Part shown: piece after piece, positions 36,277-45,100 of the stretch
How the letters are laid out: the number at the start of each line of letters is the position of its first letter
How positions within the stretch are numbered: position 1 is the stretch's first letter
From: Lachnoclostridium sp. An14
Lineage (GTDB): Bacteria; Bacillota; Clostridia; Lachnospirales; Lachnospiraceae
NCBI RefSeq assembly: GCF_002160755.1
Contig: NZ_NFLE01000014.1
Location: forward strand, 33,743 to 97,742
Direction: 5' to 3'
Length of the DNA stretch: 64,000 nt
Notes under the pieces: generated by a model
Told to the model about the DNA's origin: nothing
Database searches by the model: none
What the model saw: only the letters and a program-made list of their open reading frames with translations
Program-made: the position numbers and the translations under genes

Positions 36277-37461
36277 ATGGATATTCGCGAGATCAAAGGG
36301 CTTGCTTTGGGAGAGCAGGACTATGTCATTCAGATGCGGAGGGAGTTTCATAAACATCCGGAGGTATCGGGAAAGGAGTGGGAGACCAGAAAACGGCTGA
36401 TCGCCGAGTTCGAGGCCATGGGGATCCCCTATGAGGAGGTTCCCGGGACGGGCCTGATCGCCGTCATAAAGGGGGAAAAGCCGGGGAAAAACAAGGTGCT
36501 GCGGGCAGACATCGACGCCCTTCCCTTACAGGAAGAACGGGAGAACTTAAAAAGGGAAAAGGAGTGTATTTCCCAGACCGACGGCGTCTGCCACGCCTGC
36601 GGCCACGACGCCCATATGGCCATGCTGTTGGGGACTATGAAACTGCTGTGCCGGATGAAAGAGGAGCTGCCGGGAACGGTGTACTGCTGCTTTGAGGAGG
36701 GAGAGGAGACCAACTGCGGAATTGAGGCCATGATCAAAGCCCTGGAAAAATATCCCGTGGATTCCTGCTTTGCCCTCCACGTCTACAGCGGCCTGGAGGC
36801 GGGCAAGGTGAATATCGCCCCGGGCCCCAGGATGGCCGGCACTGTGGGGATCGGGTTTCACATCAAGGGAAAGAGCGGCCACGGCTCCCGTCCGGACCAG
36901 GCCGTAAATCCCATCATCCCGGCGGCCCACATTATCACCCAGTTAAATTCTGCCTTTATGAACCAGCTGGACGTGGAGGAGACGGTCACCCTGGGCCTGG
37001 GAATGGTGAAGGCGGGAGAGGCCACCAACGTGATTCCCGACGATGCCTACGTAGGGGGGACCGCCCGGTTTTTCAGCCGCCAGGAGGGGGAAAAGGCCCT
37101 GGCCATTGTCAACCGCATCGCGGAGAGCACCGCTGCCAGCCACCGCTGCGGGATCGAGTTTGAAAGGAGAAACGGCATCAGCCCCTATCCGGTGGTAAAT
37201 GACAGGGAGACGGCCCTGAAGGTGCAGAAAAACCTGGCGGCCATCTGCGGGGAGGAAGTGCTGGGAGAGTGTGATAAATGGTACGCCTCCGAGTGCTACA
37301 GCGCCTACCTGGAGAAATTTCCCGGTGCCCTGGGATTTCTGGGAATCCGCAGCGAGGAGTACGGCAGCGGGGCCGCCCACCACAACGGAAAATTCGACAT
37401 CGACGAGTCGGTACTGTACCTGGGCGTGTGCGCCGAGATGGCGTTTGCCCTGGGAGAATAA
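36277..37461 (+). CDS. M20D family N-acyl-amino-acid amidohydrolase
   Basis: 394 residues, complete. Zn/Mn-dependent hydrolase that frees an amino acid from its N-acyl derivative. Metal-site motifs: LRADIDALPL, VCHACGHDAHMAMLLG, CCFEEGEE and the lid-domain SGHGSRPDQAVNPI; catalytic Glu pair in FEEGEETN; final His in AAHHNGKFD. Same subfamily as hippurate hydrolase and Bacillus YxeP/YtnL. Between a C-S lyase and a transporter gene, so it probably removes the acyl group from an imported N-acyl-cysteine-type compound (inference). Confidence 0.9.
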   Translation: MDIREIKGLALGEQDYVIQMRREFHKHPEVSGKEWETRKRLIAEFEAMGIPYEEVPGTGLIAVIKGEKPGKNKVLRADIDALPLQEERENLKREKECISQTDGVCHACGHDAHMAMLLGTMKLLCRMKEELPGTVYCCFEEGEETNCGIEAMIKALEKYPVDSCFALHVYSGLEAGKVNIAPGPRMAGTVGIGFHIKGKSGHGSRPDQAVNPIIPAAHIITQLNSAFMNQLDVEETVTLGLGMVKAGEATNVIPDDAYVGGTARFFSRQEGEKALAIVNRIAESTAASHRCGIEFERRNGISPYPVVNDRETALKVQKNLAAICGEEVLGECDKWYASECYSAYLEKFPGALGFLGIRSEEYGSGAAHHNGKFDIDESVLYLGVCAEMAFALGE

Positions 37462-37482
37462 ATCATAGGGAAGGTGAATGAG

Positions 37483-38904
37483 ATGAAAGGGGAAACAACG
37501 AAAGAGAAGAAACCGTTTAAAATGCCGCATTTGCTGTGGATCATGTTTGGGATTATCCTGCTCTCCTGCGTGGCCACCTATCTGATTCCCGCGGGACAGT
37601 TCGCGGTGAACGAGGCGGGGGAGATCATCGGGACGGAGTTTCAGTATCTGGGATACCAGACGCCGGTCAGCCCCTGGAATGCCCTGATGAGCATGAAGTC
37701 CGGGCTGGCGGGAGCCGCCACCATCATGTTTGTGGTCATGGTGTCAGGTGCCACCATCAACGTGGTGCTGGACACGGGAGTGCTGGACGATCTGATGAAC
37801 TGGGCCGTTTATAAATTAAAGGACAAAGGCGCGGGGCTTTTGGTGGCCATGATGATGATTCTGATGGCTTACCTGGGCGGTTTTGGAGGAACGGACGCCC
37901 TGATCGCCGTGGTTCCCATCGGAGTGCTGTTTGCGAAGAAACTGAAACTGGATCCCATCTGTGCCCTGGGAGTGACCACCTTCGCGGCCCTGGTCGGTTT
38001 CGGCACCGGCCCGGCCCAGCAGGCCACCACTCAGATGCTGATGGGGGTGATCCCCTACTCGGCGTTCTTTACCCGGCTGGTGATCATGAATGTTTTCCTG
38101 GCGGTGGCCATCGGCATGATGCTCTTATATGTGAAAAAGATCCGCAAAAATCCCCAGGCGTCCCTGATGTACGCCCAGGGCTGGCGTCCGGATACGATGG
38201 CAGAGGGAGAATCGGAGGATCAGCTCTTAAAAAAGGTGGAGATGAACTGGAGAAAGATGGCCGTGATCGTCATTTTCATCCTTCAGTACCTGATCATCGC
38301 CCTCTATCCCCTGATGGGAGGGGATTCCAGCCTCACCTTTGACTTTATGATCGCGGTGATGATCTGCACCATGATCCTGGTGGGCATCATCGGCGGCATG
38401 AACGCCGACGAGCTGGGCCAGAGCTTTGCCAAGGGACTGGCGTCCATGGCCTTTGTGGCCTTCGTCATCGGCATGGCAAAGGTGATTTCCCTGGTACTGG
38501 ACAACGGAAATGTGATCCACACCATCGTGTACGTGCTGACCAAACCTTTGCTGGAGTTGCCGAAGTCCGTGGCCAGCGTGGGGCTTACGGTTATCGTATC
38601 CATCATTAACCCCATTATCCCCTCCGCCACCTCCAAGGCGGCCATCCTGGTGCCTATTATGAAACCGGTGGCGGACGCCCTGGGACTTCAGTCGAACCTG
38701 GCGGTGGTGGCCTACCAGATGGGCGACAGCTTTACGAACCTGCTCTCCCCCCTCCTTGGCTGGATGATCGGCTCCTGCGCCATGGCAAATGTGCCCTACA
38801 GCACATGGCTGAAGTGGGTATTTCCGAAGGTGCTGCTGTTTATCGTGCTGGCCTGCGTGATCGTGTTTTTCTTAACGGCCACCGGCTGGAGCGGCGTGAT
38901 CTAG
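37483..38904 (+). CDS. YfcC family transporter
   Basis: 473 residues from ATG 37483 (8 nt from AAGG; GTG 37474 would overlap it). About twelve hydrophobic segments; N-terminal PHLLWIMFGIILLSCVATYL with IPAGQF, and the signature regions LMAYLGGFGGTDALIAVVP and NPIIPSATSKAAILVPIMKP match the YfcC/ArcD-like basic amino-acid or dicarboxylate carrier group of the ion-transporter superfamily. Probably a secondary importer for the substrate processed by the flanking enzymes. Confidence 0.88.
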   Translation: MKGETTKEKKPFKMPHLLWIMFGIILLSCVATYLIPAGQFAVNEAGEIIGTEFQYLGYQTPVSPWNALMSMKSGLAGAATIMFVVMVSGATINVVLDTGVLDDLMNWAVYKLKDKGAGLLVAMMMILMAYLGGFGGTDALIAVVPIGVLFAKKLKLDPICALGVTTFAALVGFGTGPAQQATTQMLMGVIPYSAFFTRLVIMNVFLAVAIGMMLLYVKKIRKNPQASLMYAQGWRPDTMAEGESEDQLLKKVEMNWRKMAVIVIFILQYLIIALYPLMGGDSSLTFDFMIAVMICTMILVGIIGGMNADELGQSFAKGLASMAFVAFVIGMAKVISLVLDNGNVIHTIVYVLTKPLLELPKSVASVGLTVIVSIINPIIPSATSKAAILVPIMKPVADALGLQSNLAVVAYQMGDSFTNLLSPLLGWMIGSCAMANVPYSTWLKWVFPKVLLFIVLACVIVFFLTATGWSGVI

Positions 38905-38929
38905 GCAGAGCAGAGAAAGGGGAAGGAAT

Positions 38930-40126
38930 ATGGAGAAACAGGAATTTTTGAAACGGTATCTTACAGACCGCCGGGGGACGTACTGTTCCAAATGGGACGG
39001 CCTGGAGGAGAAATTTGGAGAGTCCGATCTGGTGGGAATGTGGATCGCGGATATGGAGTTTCAGACCTGCGACGGGATCACGGAGGCTCTCATGGAACGG
39101 GTGAAACACGGGATTTACGGCTACAGCTTTGTGCCGGAGGACTACTACCGCGTGTTTTCTGACTGGATGGAGAGGCGGTATCATTTGCCTATCCCCAGGG
39201 AGTGGGTGCGGTTCAGCACAGGCTGCGTGACGGGGATCGCCTGGATGATCCACGCGTTTACGGAGCCGGGGGACAGCTGCATGATCTTGACGCCGGTGTA
39301 TTACCCCTTCCACAACGTGGTGACCAACAATCACCGGAATTTGGTGACGGTCCCCTTAGACTACGATGGTCACGGCTATTTCACCATGAACTATGAGGCC
39401 ATAGAGGCGGCCATCGTGGAACACCAGGTGAAAATGCTGATCCAGTGCTCCCCCCACAATCCGGCGGGCCGGGTGTGGACGGAGGAGGAGCTGGACCGGG
39501 TGCTCTCCATCTGCGAAAAACATCACGTGCTGGTGGTGAGCGACGAGATCCACCAGGATCTTGTGATCGGAGACCATCCCTTTGTGCCGGCGGCAGCCGT
39601 TTCCGGAGGGAGATACCGGGACATGGTTGTGACCTTAAACTCCGCCTCCAAGACCTTCAACCTGGCCACCCTGATCCACTCCCACATCCTGATTTCCAAC
39701 GAGGAGCTGCGAAAGACCTACGACGCCTTCGCCGCCGGGCTGAACCGGACGGAGGTGAGCCTGATGGGAATGCTGGCGGCGAAAGCGGGCTATGAGACGG
39801 GAGAGGACTGGCTGGAAGGGCTGCTGGCAGTGGTGAAGGACAATTACGCTTACGTAAAAGAGACCTTAAACCGGGAGCTGCCTCGTCTCACGGTGTGCGC
39901 CATGGAGGGGACGTATCTGGCCCTTTTAGACCTGCGGGCCTATGTGGATCCGGAACAGGTGGAGGAGTTTGTCCAGGGGCGCTGCCGCCTGGGCGTGGAT
40001 TACGGCGAATGGTTCGGGGCGGAGTACCGGGGATTTATCCGCGTGAACCTGGCGACAGATCCGGCCTATGTGGAACAGGCGGTGAATCATCTGATTCAGG
40101 GAGTAAAGGCCCTGAAAACAATATAA
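38930..40126 (+). CDS. Second MalY/PatB family PLP-dependent C-S lyase
   Basis: 398 residues. Same motifs as the protein at 35035: MWIADMEFQT, SPHNPAGRVW, VVSDEIHQDL, PLP lysine in NSASKTFNLATL, and Arg in GFIRVNLATD. The two copies differ throughout, so they are distant paralogues rather than a recent duplication; different side-chain specificity is likely. 25 nt after the transporter gene and the last of the operon; a terminator follows. Confidence 0.9.
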   Translation: MEKQEFLKRYLTDRRGTYCSKWDGLEEKFGESDLVGMWIADMEFQTCDGITEALMERVKHGIYGYSFVPEDYYRVFSDWMERRYHLPIPREWVRFSTGCVTGIAWMIHAFTEPGDSCMILTPVYYPFHNVVTNNHRNLVTVPLDYDGHGYFTMNYEAIEAAIVEHQVKMLIQCSPHNPAGRVWTEEELDRVLSICEKHHVLVVSDEIHQDLVIGDHPFVPAAAVSGGRYRDMVVTLNSASKTFNLATLIHSHILISNEELRKTYDAFAAGLNRTEVSLMGMLAAKAGYETGEDWLEGLLAVVKDNYAYVKETLNRELPRLTVCAMEGTYLALLDLRAYVDPEQVEEFVQGRCRLGVDYGEWFGAEYRGFIRVNLATDPAYVEQAVNHLIQGVKALKTI

Positions 40127-40172
40127 AGAAGTTCTGATAAAGGCTCCATGGCCTGGAGTCCGTGGAAGGTCA

Positions 40173-40206
40173 GGCGGTTTTGGCGAAAGCCAGGGCCGCC
40201 TTTTTT
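40173..40206 (+). terminator. Terminator of the patB/M20/yfcC/patB operon
   Basis: GGCGG/CCGCC outer stem enclosing GGC-GAAA-GCC, then TTTTTT. Confidence 0.8.
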
Positions 40207-40333
40207 CGCGTCATAGGAAAGGACGTTCTCTATGGCAGCTATGACAATTATGACAGTTATGGCAGAAAAGCTCCCGGCGGGAGGGCACAGGTTTCCATCT
40301 GTGGAAAGGTCTGAATCTATTCCCAGGTAAAAT

Positions 40334-40387
40334 TTTAGTAAAATATTAACTAAACCAGTTGATTTTTTTCCTCACAGCGGATACACT
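40334..40387 (+). promoter_or_regulatory. Promoter and candidate operators of the lacI-family gene
   Basis: TTGATT (40359-40364), 17-bp spacer, TACACT (40382-40387). Directly upstream is an inverted repeat TTTAGT-N9-ACTAAA (40334-40354), and AAACCAGT overlaps the -35. The rest of 40207-40333 shows nothing further. Confidence 0.6.
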
Positions 40388-40425
40388 GTAATTGAAACGA
40401 AAAGGAAAGGGAACGGAGGTGGGAG

Positions 40426-41391
40426 ATGGCGACCATAAAAGAGATTTCACAGAAGGCCGGCGTGTCCATGGCAACCGTGTCCCGTGTGTTGAATAAGGAT
40501 AAAACCCTGGCGGTTTCCGACGGGGTGAGGAATCAGATTTTTGCCATTGCCCATGAGCTGGGCTATGTGCCTGTAAAGCTCAGGCATCTGTCCGTGTCGG
40601 AAGGCATTACCATCGGCGTGGCGGACTGGCACGTCCTTCGCCGGGAGAGCACCAATCAGAAACTGGCGGACTTAACCAAGATGGCGGAGCGGGACTGCCG
40701 GTATCCGGTGCGGTTTATCCGGCTGTTTTACGGGCAGGACGCGGAGGTGGACGGGGTGATCGCCCTGGGGTATTTTACGGAGGATGAGACCGCTTACCTG
40801 CTGCGCCAGTCCTGTGCCCTGATTTTTGTGGGCTCCAACCGGAAGGATTACCTCTTTGACCAGATCCGCATTGACCACGAGTCCGGTGTAAGGGAGATGG
40901 TCCGCTCTATGACGGAGGAACAGGGCGTCCGCACCGTGGGCTATCTGGGCGGGATTTATGAGGACGCCCAGGTGCGCATCGGGGAGAAACGGATGCGGTT
41001 TTTTGAGAGCCTGTTAAAGGAAAAGGGACTTTACCGGCCGGAGCAGTTCCTGGTGGGGGAGTGCACGGCGGAGTCCGGCTACGGCCTGTTAAAAGGGGCC
41101 ATAGAGGCGGGACAGCTGCCGGAGGGCCTTCTCATCGGGAGCGACGAGGTGGCGGAGGGAGCCCTGCGGGCCCTTTCAGAGGCGGGCCTGGCCCCCGGAA
41201 GGGATCTGTCGGTGACGGTCTACAAGGATATAGAAACCAGGCTGTTTGCCACCAGTTCCTGTGATACGATCCGCATTTACACCGATTTCATGTGGGAGAA
41301 TATGCTCCGCTGCCTGTTGGAGCGGGTGGAGCAGAAACGGCAGGAGACCATTACCATGATCTTCCCGTCCCGGTACGTGCGGGCGAAGTAA
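40426..41391 (+). CDS. LacI-family transcriptional regulator
   Basis: 321 residues; ATG 40426 after GGAGGTGGGAG. N-terminal LacI helix-turn-helix and hinge (about 1-58: ATIKEISQKAGVSMATVSRV, LNKDKTLAVSD, IAHELGYVP), then a periplasmic-binding-protein-like effector domain (about 60-320). Immediately upstream of the PhnDCEE-like importer and nucleotidase genes on the same strand, so it probably controls their expression in response to the imported compound. The effector is unknown. Confidence 0.92.
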   Translation: MATIKEISQKAGVSMATVSRVLNKDKTLAVSDGVRNQIFAIAHELGYVPVKLRHLSVSEGITIGVADWHVLRRESTNQKLADLTKMAERDCRYPVRFIRLFYGQDAEVDGVIALGYFTEDETAYLLRQSCALIFVGSNRKDYLFDQIRIDHESGVREMVRSMTEEQGVRTVGYLGGIYEDAQVRIGEKRMRFFESLLKEKGLYRPEQFLVGECTAESGYGLLKGAIEAGQLPEGLLIGSDEVAEGALRALSEAGLAPGRDLSVTVYKDIETRLFATSSCDTIRIYTDFMWENMLRCLLERVEQKRQETITMIFPSRYVRAK

Positions 41392-41396
41392 CAGCG

Positions 41397-41418
41397 GTTA
41401 AAGGCATTGCGCTTTAAC
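41397..41418. promoter_or_regulatory. Inverted repeat before the importer operon
   Basis: GTTAAAG-N8-CTTTAAC, perfect 7-bp arms, 6 bp after the lacI-family stop and 41 bp before phnD. Its size and place suit a LacI-family operator; a weak terminator is the alternative. Confidence 0.5.
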
Positions 41419-41458
41419 ATATATCAATCAATTCATACTCAATCAGAGGAGGAAAAAC

Positions 41459-42550
41459 ATGAAGAAATCACTTTCAGCAGTATTGGCATTGGCTCTGGCA
41501 ATGGGAACCCTGACCGCCTGCGGCGGCTCCGACAAGCCGGCGGAGACCAGCGCGGAATCCGGTGAGACGGCCGGAAATGAGGCAGAGGCCACGGAAGCGG
41601 CAGAGGCCGTGGACATCGACAAGCTGACGGTAGCCTTCGTGCCGTCCAAGGATCCGGAGGAGATCGTGACGGCCACCGAGCCCTTAAAGGGAATGCTCCA
41701 GGAGGAGTTAGCCGGTCTTGGCTACAACGTAAAGGATGTGGAGATTACTGTTGGAACGAACTACGAGGCCGTTGGCGAGGCGTTAAGCGCGGGAACCGCG
41801 GATGTGGGCCTGATCCCCGGCGGCACCTACGTGATGTATGACGACGGCGCAGAGGTGATCCTGACGGCTACGAGAAACGGCCTGACCAAGGATTCTGACA
41901 ACGCGGCAGACTGGAACGACGATCAGCCCAACCCCTTCACCGACGAGCAGGTGACCTACTACCGCGCCCTGGTGCTTGCAGGTCCCTCCGAGAAAGGACA
42001 GGCTCTGGTGGAGAAGGTCAACAGCGGCGAGGAGCTGACCTGGGACGACTTAAACAACGCTACCTGGGCCGTGATGTCCACCACCTCCCCGGCCGGCTAC
42101 ATCTATCCGTCCATCTGGCTGCAGGACAACTACGGAAAAGCCCTCACCGACCTTTCCAACGTAGTGACCTCTGACTCCTACGGCAGCACCATGGCCCGTC
42201 TGGCATCCGGTCAGATCGACGTGATGGTGAGCTACGCGGATGTCCGCAACGACTATGTGGACCAGTGGAACGCTGAGTACGGCAGAGAGGGCTCCATCTG
42301 GGAGGAAGTAGGCGTGATCGGCGTAACCCCCGGCATCTACAACGATACGGTGAGCGTGAGCAAGTTCTCCCCCATTATGGATGACGGCCTGAAGGCAGCC
42401 CTTCAGCAGGCGTTCATCAACATCGGCAACACCGACGAGGGCAAAGAGGTTATCGCCATCTACTCTCACAACGGCTATCAGGTAGCCCAGGATTCTGACT
42501 ACGACAACGAGAGAAAGGCTCAGGAGATCATCCGCAGCATGAACGAGTAA
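41459..42550 (+). CDS. phnD: Phosphate/phosphite/phosphonate ABC transporter substrate-binding lipoprotein (PhnD-like)
   Basis: 363 residues. Lipoprotein signal with lipobox LTAC (Cys about 20), an acidic linker rich in Glu/Ala (about 24-52), then a type II binding-protein fold: KLTVAFVPSKDPEEI, VGTNYEAVGEALSAGTADVG, the ligand loop MSTTSPAGYIYPSIWL, and QIDVMVSYADVRNDYV. This is the PhnD/PtxB family. Exported and anchored to the membrane by Lgt. A hairpin after the gene (42626-42652) may raise its level over the permease genes. No C-P lyase genes are nearby, so the ligand may be another phosphorylated compound. Confidence 0.9.
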   Translation: MKKSLSAVLALALAMGTLTACGGSDKPAETSAESGETAGNEAEATEAAEAVDIDKLTVAFVPSKDPEEIVTATEPLKGMLQEELAGLGYNVKDVEITVGTNYEAVGEALSAGTADVGLIPGGTYVMYDDGAEVILTATRNGLTKDSDNAADWNDDQPNPFTDEQVTYYRALVLAGPSEKGQALVEKVNSGEELTWDDLNNATWAVMSTTSPAGYIYPSIWLQDNYGKALTDLSNVVTSDSYGSTMARLASGQIDVMVSYADVRNDYVDQWNAEYGREGSIWEEVGVIGVTPGIYNDTVSVSKFSPIMDDGLKAALQQAFINIGNTDEGKEVIAIYSHNGYQVAQDSDYDNERKAQEIIRSMNE

Positions 42551-42625
42551 TGTCCGGTATGGACGTTCGGCACGGACAGCACGAGGAAACCCGAAAACGT
42601 GTGCGCCTTGGCCGGAGGCTTTTGT

Positions 42626-42652
42626 GTCACAGGAGACACGGTTTCCTGTGAC
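42626..42652 (+). promoter_or_regulatory. Intercistronic hairpin between phnD and phnC
   Basis: GTCACAGGA pairs with TCCTGTGAC. Probably a 3' stabiliser or partial terminator giving excess binding-protein mRNA. Resembles the hairpin at 17931-17959. The 158-nt gap also carries a GC-rich inverted repeat near 42660-42686. Confidence 0.5.
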
Positions 42653-42709
42653 AGAATAAGAGGCGCCGTCATTTTTGGCGGCGCTTAAAATATGCGATGA
42701 GGTAGAGAT

Positions 42710-43474
42710 ATGATACGATTTGAACACGTAAGCAAGGTATACAGCAACGGCGTGAAGGGACTGGACGATGTGACACTGGACATTGAACAGGGAGAGTTTG
42801 TGGCCATCATCGGCCTTTCCGGAGCCGGAAAATCCACCCTGATTCGCTCCATTAACCGGATGCACGGCATCACGGACGGCAGCCTGACGGTGGACGGCGT
42901 AAACGTGACCAGCCTGCGGGGCAAGGGGCTGCGCAAATTCCGCCGGAAGATCGGCATGATCTTCCAGTCCTTCAACCTGATCACCAGAACTACGGTGATC
43001 AACAATGTGCTCACCTCCCGTGTGCCGGACCTGCCCTGGTGGCGTTCCCTGCTGGGGGCCTACCGCAGGGAGGACAAGATCGCGGCCCTGGAGGCGCTGG
43101 ACAAGGTGGGAATCTTAGACAAGGCCTATTCCCGTGTGGATCAGCTCTCCGGCGGACAGCAGCAGCGGGTGGCCTTAGCCAGGACTCTGGCCCAGAATCC
43201 GTCCATCATCCTGGCGGATGAGCCGGTGGCGGCCCTGGATCCGGTGACAGCCAAGCAGGTTATGGACGATTTCCGCCATATTAATAAAGAAATGAAGATT
43301 ACGGTTATCATCAACATCCATCATGTGGACCTGGCCCTGGAGTACGCGGATCGGGTGATCGGCATCCGGGCGGGACGGATCGTCTACGACGGCCCGGCGT
43401 CCCAGGTGGACGAGGCAGTCCTTTCTTCTATTTATAATGGAAAGGAATACGGGAAAATGGAGGCGGCAGGATGA
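42710..43474 (+). CDS. phnC: Phosphonate-type ABC transporter ATP-binding protein (PhnC-like)
   Basis: 254 residues. ABC ATPase energising import: Walker A GLSGAGKST near residue 36, Q-loop FQSFNLI, signature LSGGQQQRVALARTL, Walker B SIILADEPVAALDP, H-loop NIHHVDLA. Closely fits the PhnC group, which has VLTSRV and a SLLGAYR insert after the Q-loop. Start ATG 42710 behind GAGGTAGAG. Overlaps phnE by 4 bp. Confidence 0.93.
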   Translation: MIRFEHVSKVYSNGVKGLDDVTLDIEQGEFVAIIGLSGAGKSTLIRSINRMHGITDGSLTVDGVNVTSLRGKGLRKFRRKIGMIFQSFNLITRTTVINNVLTSRVPDLPWWRSLLGAYRREDKIAALEALDKVGILDKAYSRVDQLSGGQQQRVALARTLAQNPSIILADEPVAALDPVTAKQVMDDFRHINKEMKITVIINIHHVDLALEYADRVIGIRAGRIVYDGPASQVDEAVLSSIYNGKEYGKMEAAG

Positions 43475-44274
43475 GAGAAGGAAGACAGATTACCCTGTCA
43501 AACGGAAAGACGGTAGAACGGCCCCGGTCCTACACCCTGCCCATCCTCCTTCTTGTGGTGGCGGCGACAGCCCTGTCCGTGCGGGTGACGGGATTTAAAA
43601 TGTCGGTGCTGATGGACGGAGGCTACCGTTTCTTTGACATCTTAAAACAGATGGTCCCGCCCAATATCTCCTACTTAGATAAGGTGTGGGGACCGCTCTT
43701 TGATACCATCAAAATGTCCGTCCTGGGCTCGGCGGCGGGAGCTGTGCTGGCGGTGCCTTTTTCGGTGATCGCCTCCTCCAACATCGTGAAAAACCGGGTG
43801 GTCATCAGCCTGGTGAGGATTTTTTACAGCATTGTCCGCACCCTGCCCACTCTGGTGACGGCCCTGATCGCCACCTATATCTTCGGCCTGGGCACCATGG
43901 CTGGAACCATCGCCATCGGCGTATTTACCTTTTCCTACGTGGGAAAGCTCCTTTACGAGCAGATCGAGACGGTGGACATGGGCGCTTACGAGGCCATGGA
44001 GGCTTTGGGAGCCACCAGGTTCCACGCTTTCCTGTATTCGGTGATTCCCCAGATCCTGCCGGGCTACATTTCCAACTGTCTGTTCTGCTTTGAGGGAAAT
44101 GTGCGCTACGCCGCCATCTTAGGCTACGTGGGAGCTGGCGGCCTGGGCCTGATCATCAATGAGAAGGTGGGCTGGAGAGAGTACGACAAGGTGGGAATGA
44201 TTCTGCTGACGTTGTTCGGAGCCGTGGTGGTCATTGAGTTTATCAGCCATCAGATTCGCAAAAAGCTGACGTAA
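43471..44274 (+). CDS. phnE: Phosphonate-type ABC transporter permease (PhnE-like, first)
   Basis: 267 residues; the start overlaps the phnC stop. About six membrane helices with the inner-membrane permease (BPD) domain at about 75-260. The EAA-type coupling loop is EAMEALGATRFHAFLYSVIPQILP near 175-198, and GYVGAGGLGLIINE is typical of PhnE. Forms a heterodimer with the next permease (inference from two adjacent permease genes and one ATPase). Confidence 0.92.
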   Translation: MREGRQITLSNGKTVERPRSYTLPILLLVVAATALSVRVTGFKMSVLMDGGYRFFDILKQMVPPNISYLDKVWGPLFDTIKMSVLGSAAGAVLAVPFSVIASSNIVKNRVVISLVRIFYSIVRTLPTLVTALIATYIFGLGTMAGTIAIGVFTFSYVGKLLYEQIETVDMGAYEAMEALGATRFHAFLYSVIPQILPGYISNCLFCFEGNVRYAAILGYVGAGGLGLIINEKVGWREYDKVGMILLTLFGAVVVIEFISHQIRKKLT

Positions 44275-44287
44275 GGAGGAAACGAGG

Positions 44288-45097
44288 ATGAATGAGAAAG
44301 TAGCAGCGCAGTTAAACGCGGAGAAATCCCCCCTCCTGAAACGGCTGATCCTGACGGCGGTGATCCTGGCGGTGCTCATCTGGAGCAGCGTGGGCATCCG
44401 GTCTACCTCCGCCGTGGGAAACGGCATGGCGGTGGCGGCCAGCATTTTGAGGGGAATCGTGACGCCGGACGTGGAGTTTTTATTTGACTTTACCTCCCAG
44501 GGCGTGCCCTATCTGCTCTTGGAGACGGTCTGCATCGCCTTTATGGGAACGCTAGTAGGAGCGGTGATCGCCATCCCCTTCGCCTTCCTGGGGGCGTCCA
44601 ACATTGTGCCTAAGGGCGTGGCCCTGATCAGCCGCGTGGTGGTCATGGCGGTGCGCACCATTCCGTCCTTCGTATACGGACTGATGTTTATCCGCGTCAC
44701 CGGCCCCGGCGCGTTCGCGGGCCTGATGACCATGAGCCTCTGTTCCGTGGGAATGGTGTCGAAGATGTACATTGAGACCATCGAGGACCTGGACAAGCGG
44801 ATTCTGGAGTCCTTAGACGCGGCGGGCTGTACCTTTTTCCAGAAGATCCGCTACGGCATTCTGCCCCAGCTTCTGCCGGATTTTGCCTCCACGGTGATCT
44901 ACCGGTTTGACATGAACTTAAGAGACGCCACGGTGCTGGGCCTGGTGGGCGCCGGCGGTATCGGAGCTCCTCTGATCTTTGCCATGAACTCCTACCGCTG
45001 GAACGAGGTGGGATCCATTCTCATCGGCCTGATCGTGCTGATTCTGGTGATCGAGGTGTTCTCCACCAGGATCCGGAATAAACTGGTAAGGGGGTAG
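44288..45097 (+). CDS. phnE: Phosphonate-type ABC transporter permease (PhnE-like, second)
   Basis: 269 residues; ATG 44288 after AAGGAGG. Same domain plan as its neighbour: about six helices, coupling loop around ESLDAAGCTFFQKIRYGILP, and GLVGAGGIGAPLIFAMN. The N-terminal tail is longer and polar. The pair is typical of PhnE1/PhnE2 systems. The nucleotidase gene follows after 3 nt. Confidence 0.92.
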   Translation: MNEKVAAQLNAEKSPLLKRLILTAVILAVLIWSSVGIRSTSAVGNGMAVAASILRGIVTPDVEFLFDFTSQGVPYLLLETVCIAFMGTLVGAVIAIPFAFLGASNIVPKGVALISRVVVMAVRTIPSFVYGLMFIRVTGPGAFAGLMTMSLCSVGMVSKMYIETIEDLDKRILESLDAAGCTFFQKIRYGILPQLLPDFASTVIYRFDMNLRDATVLGLVGAGGIGAPLIFAMNSYRWNEVGSILIGLIVLILVIEVFSTRIRNKLVRG

Positions 45098-45100
45098 CAC

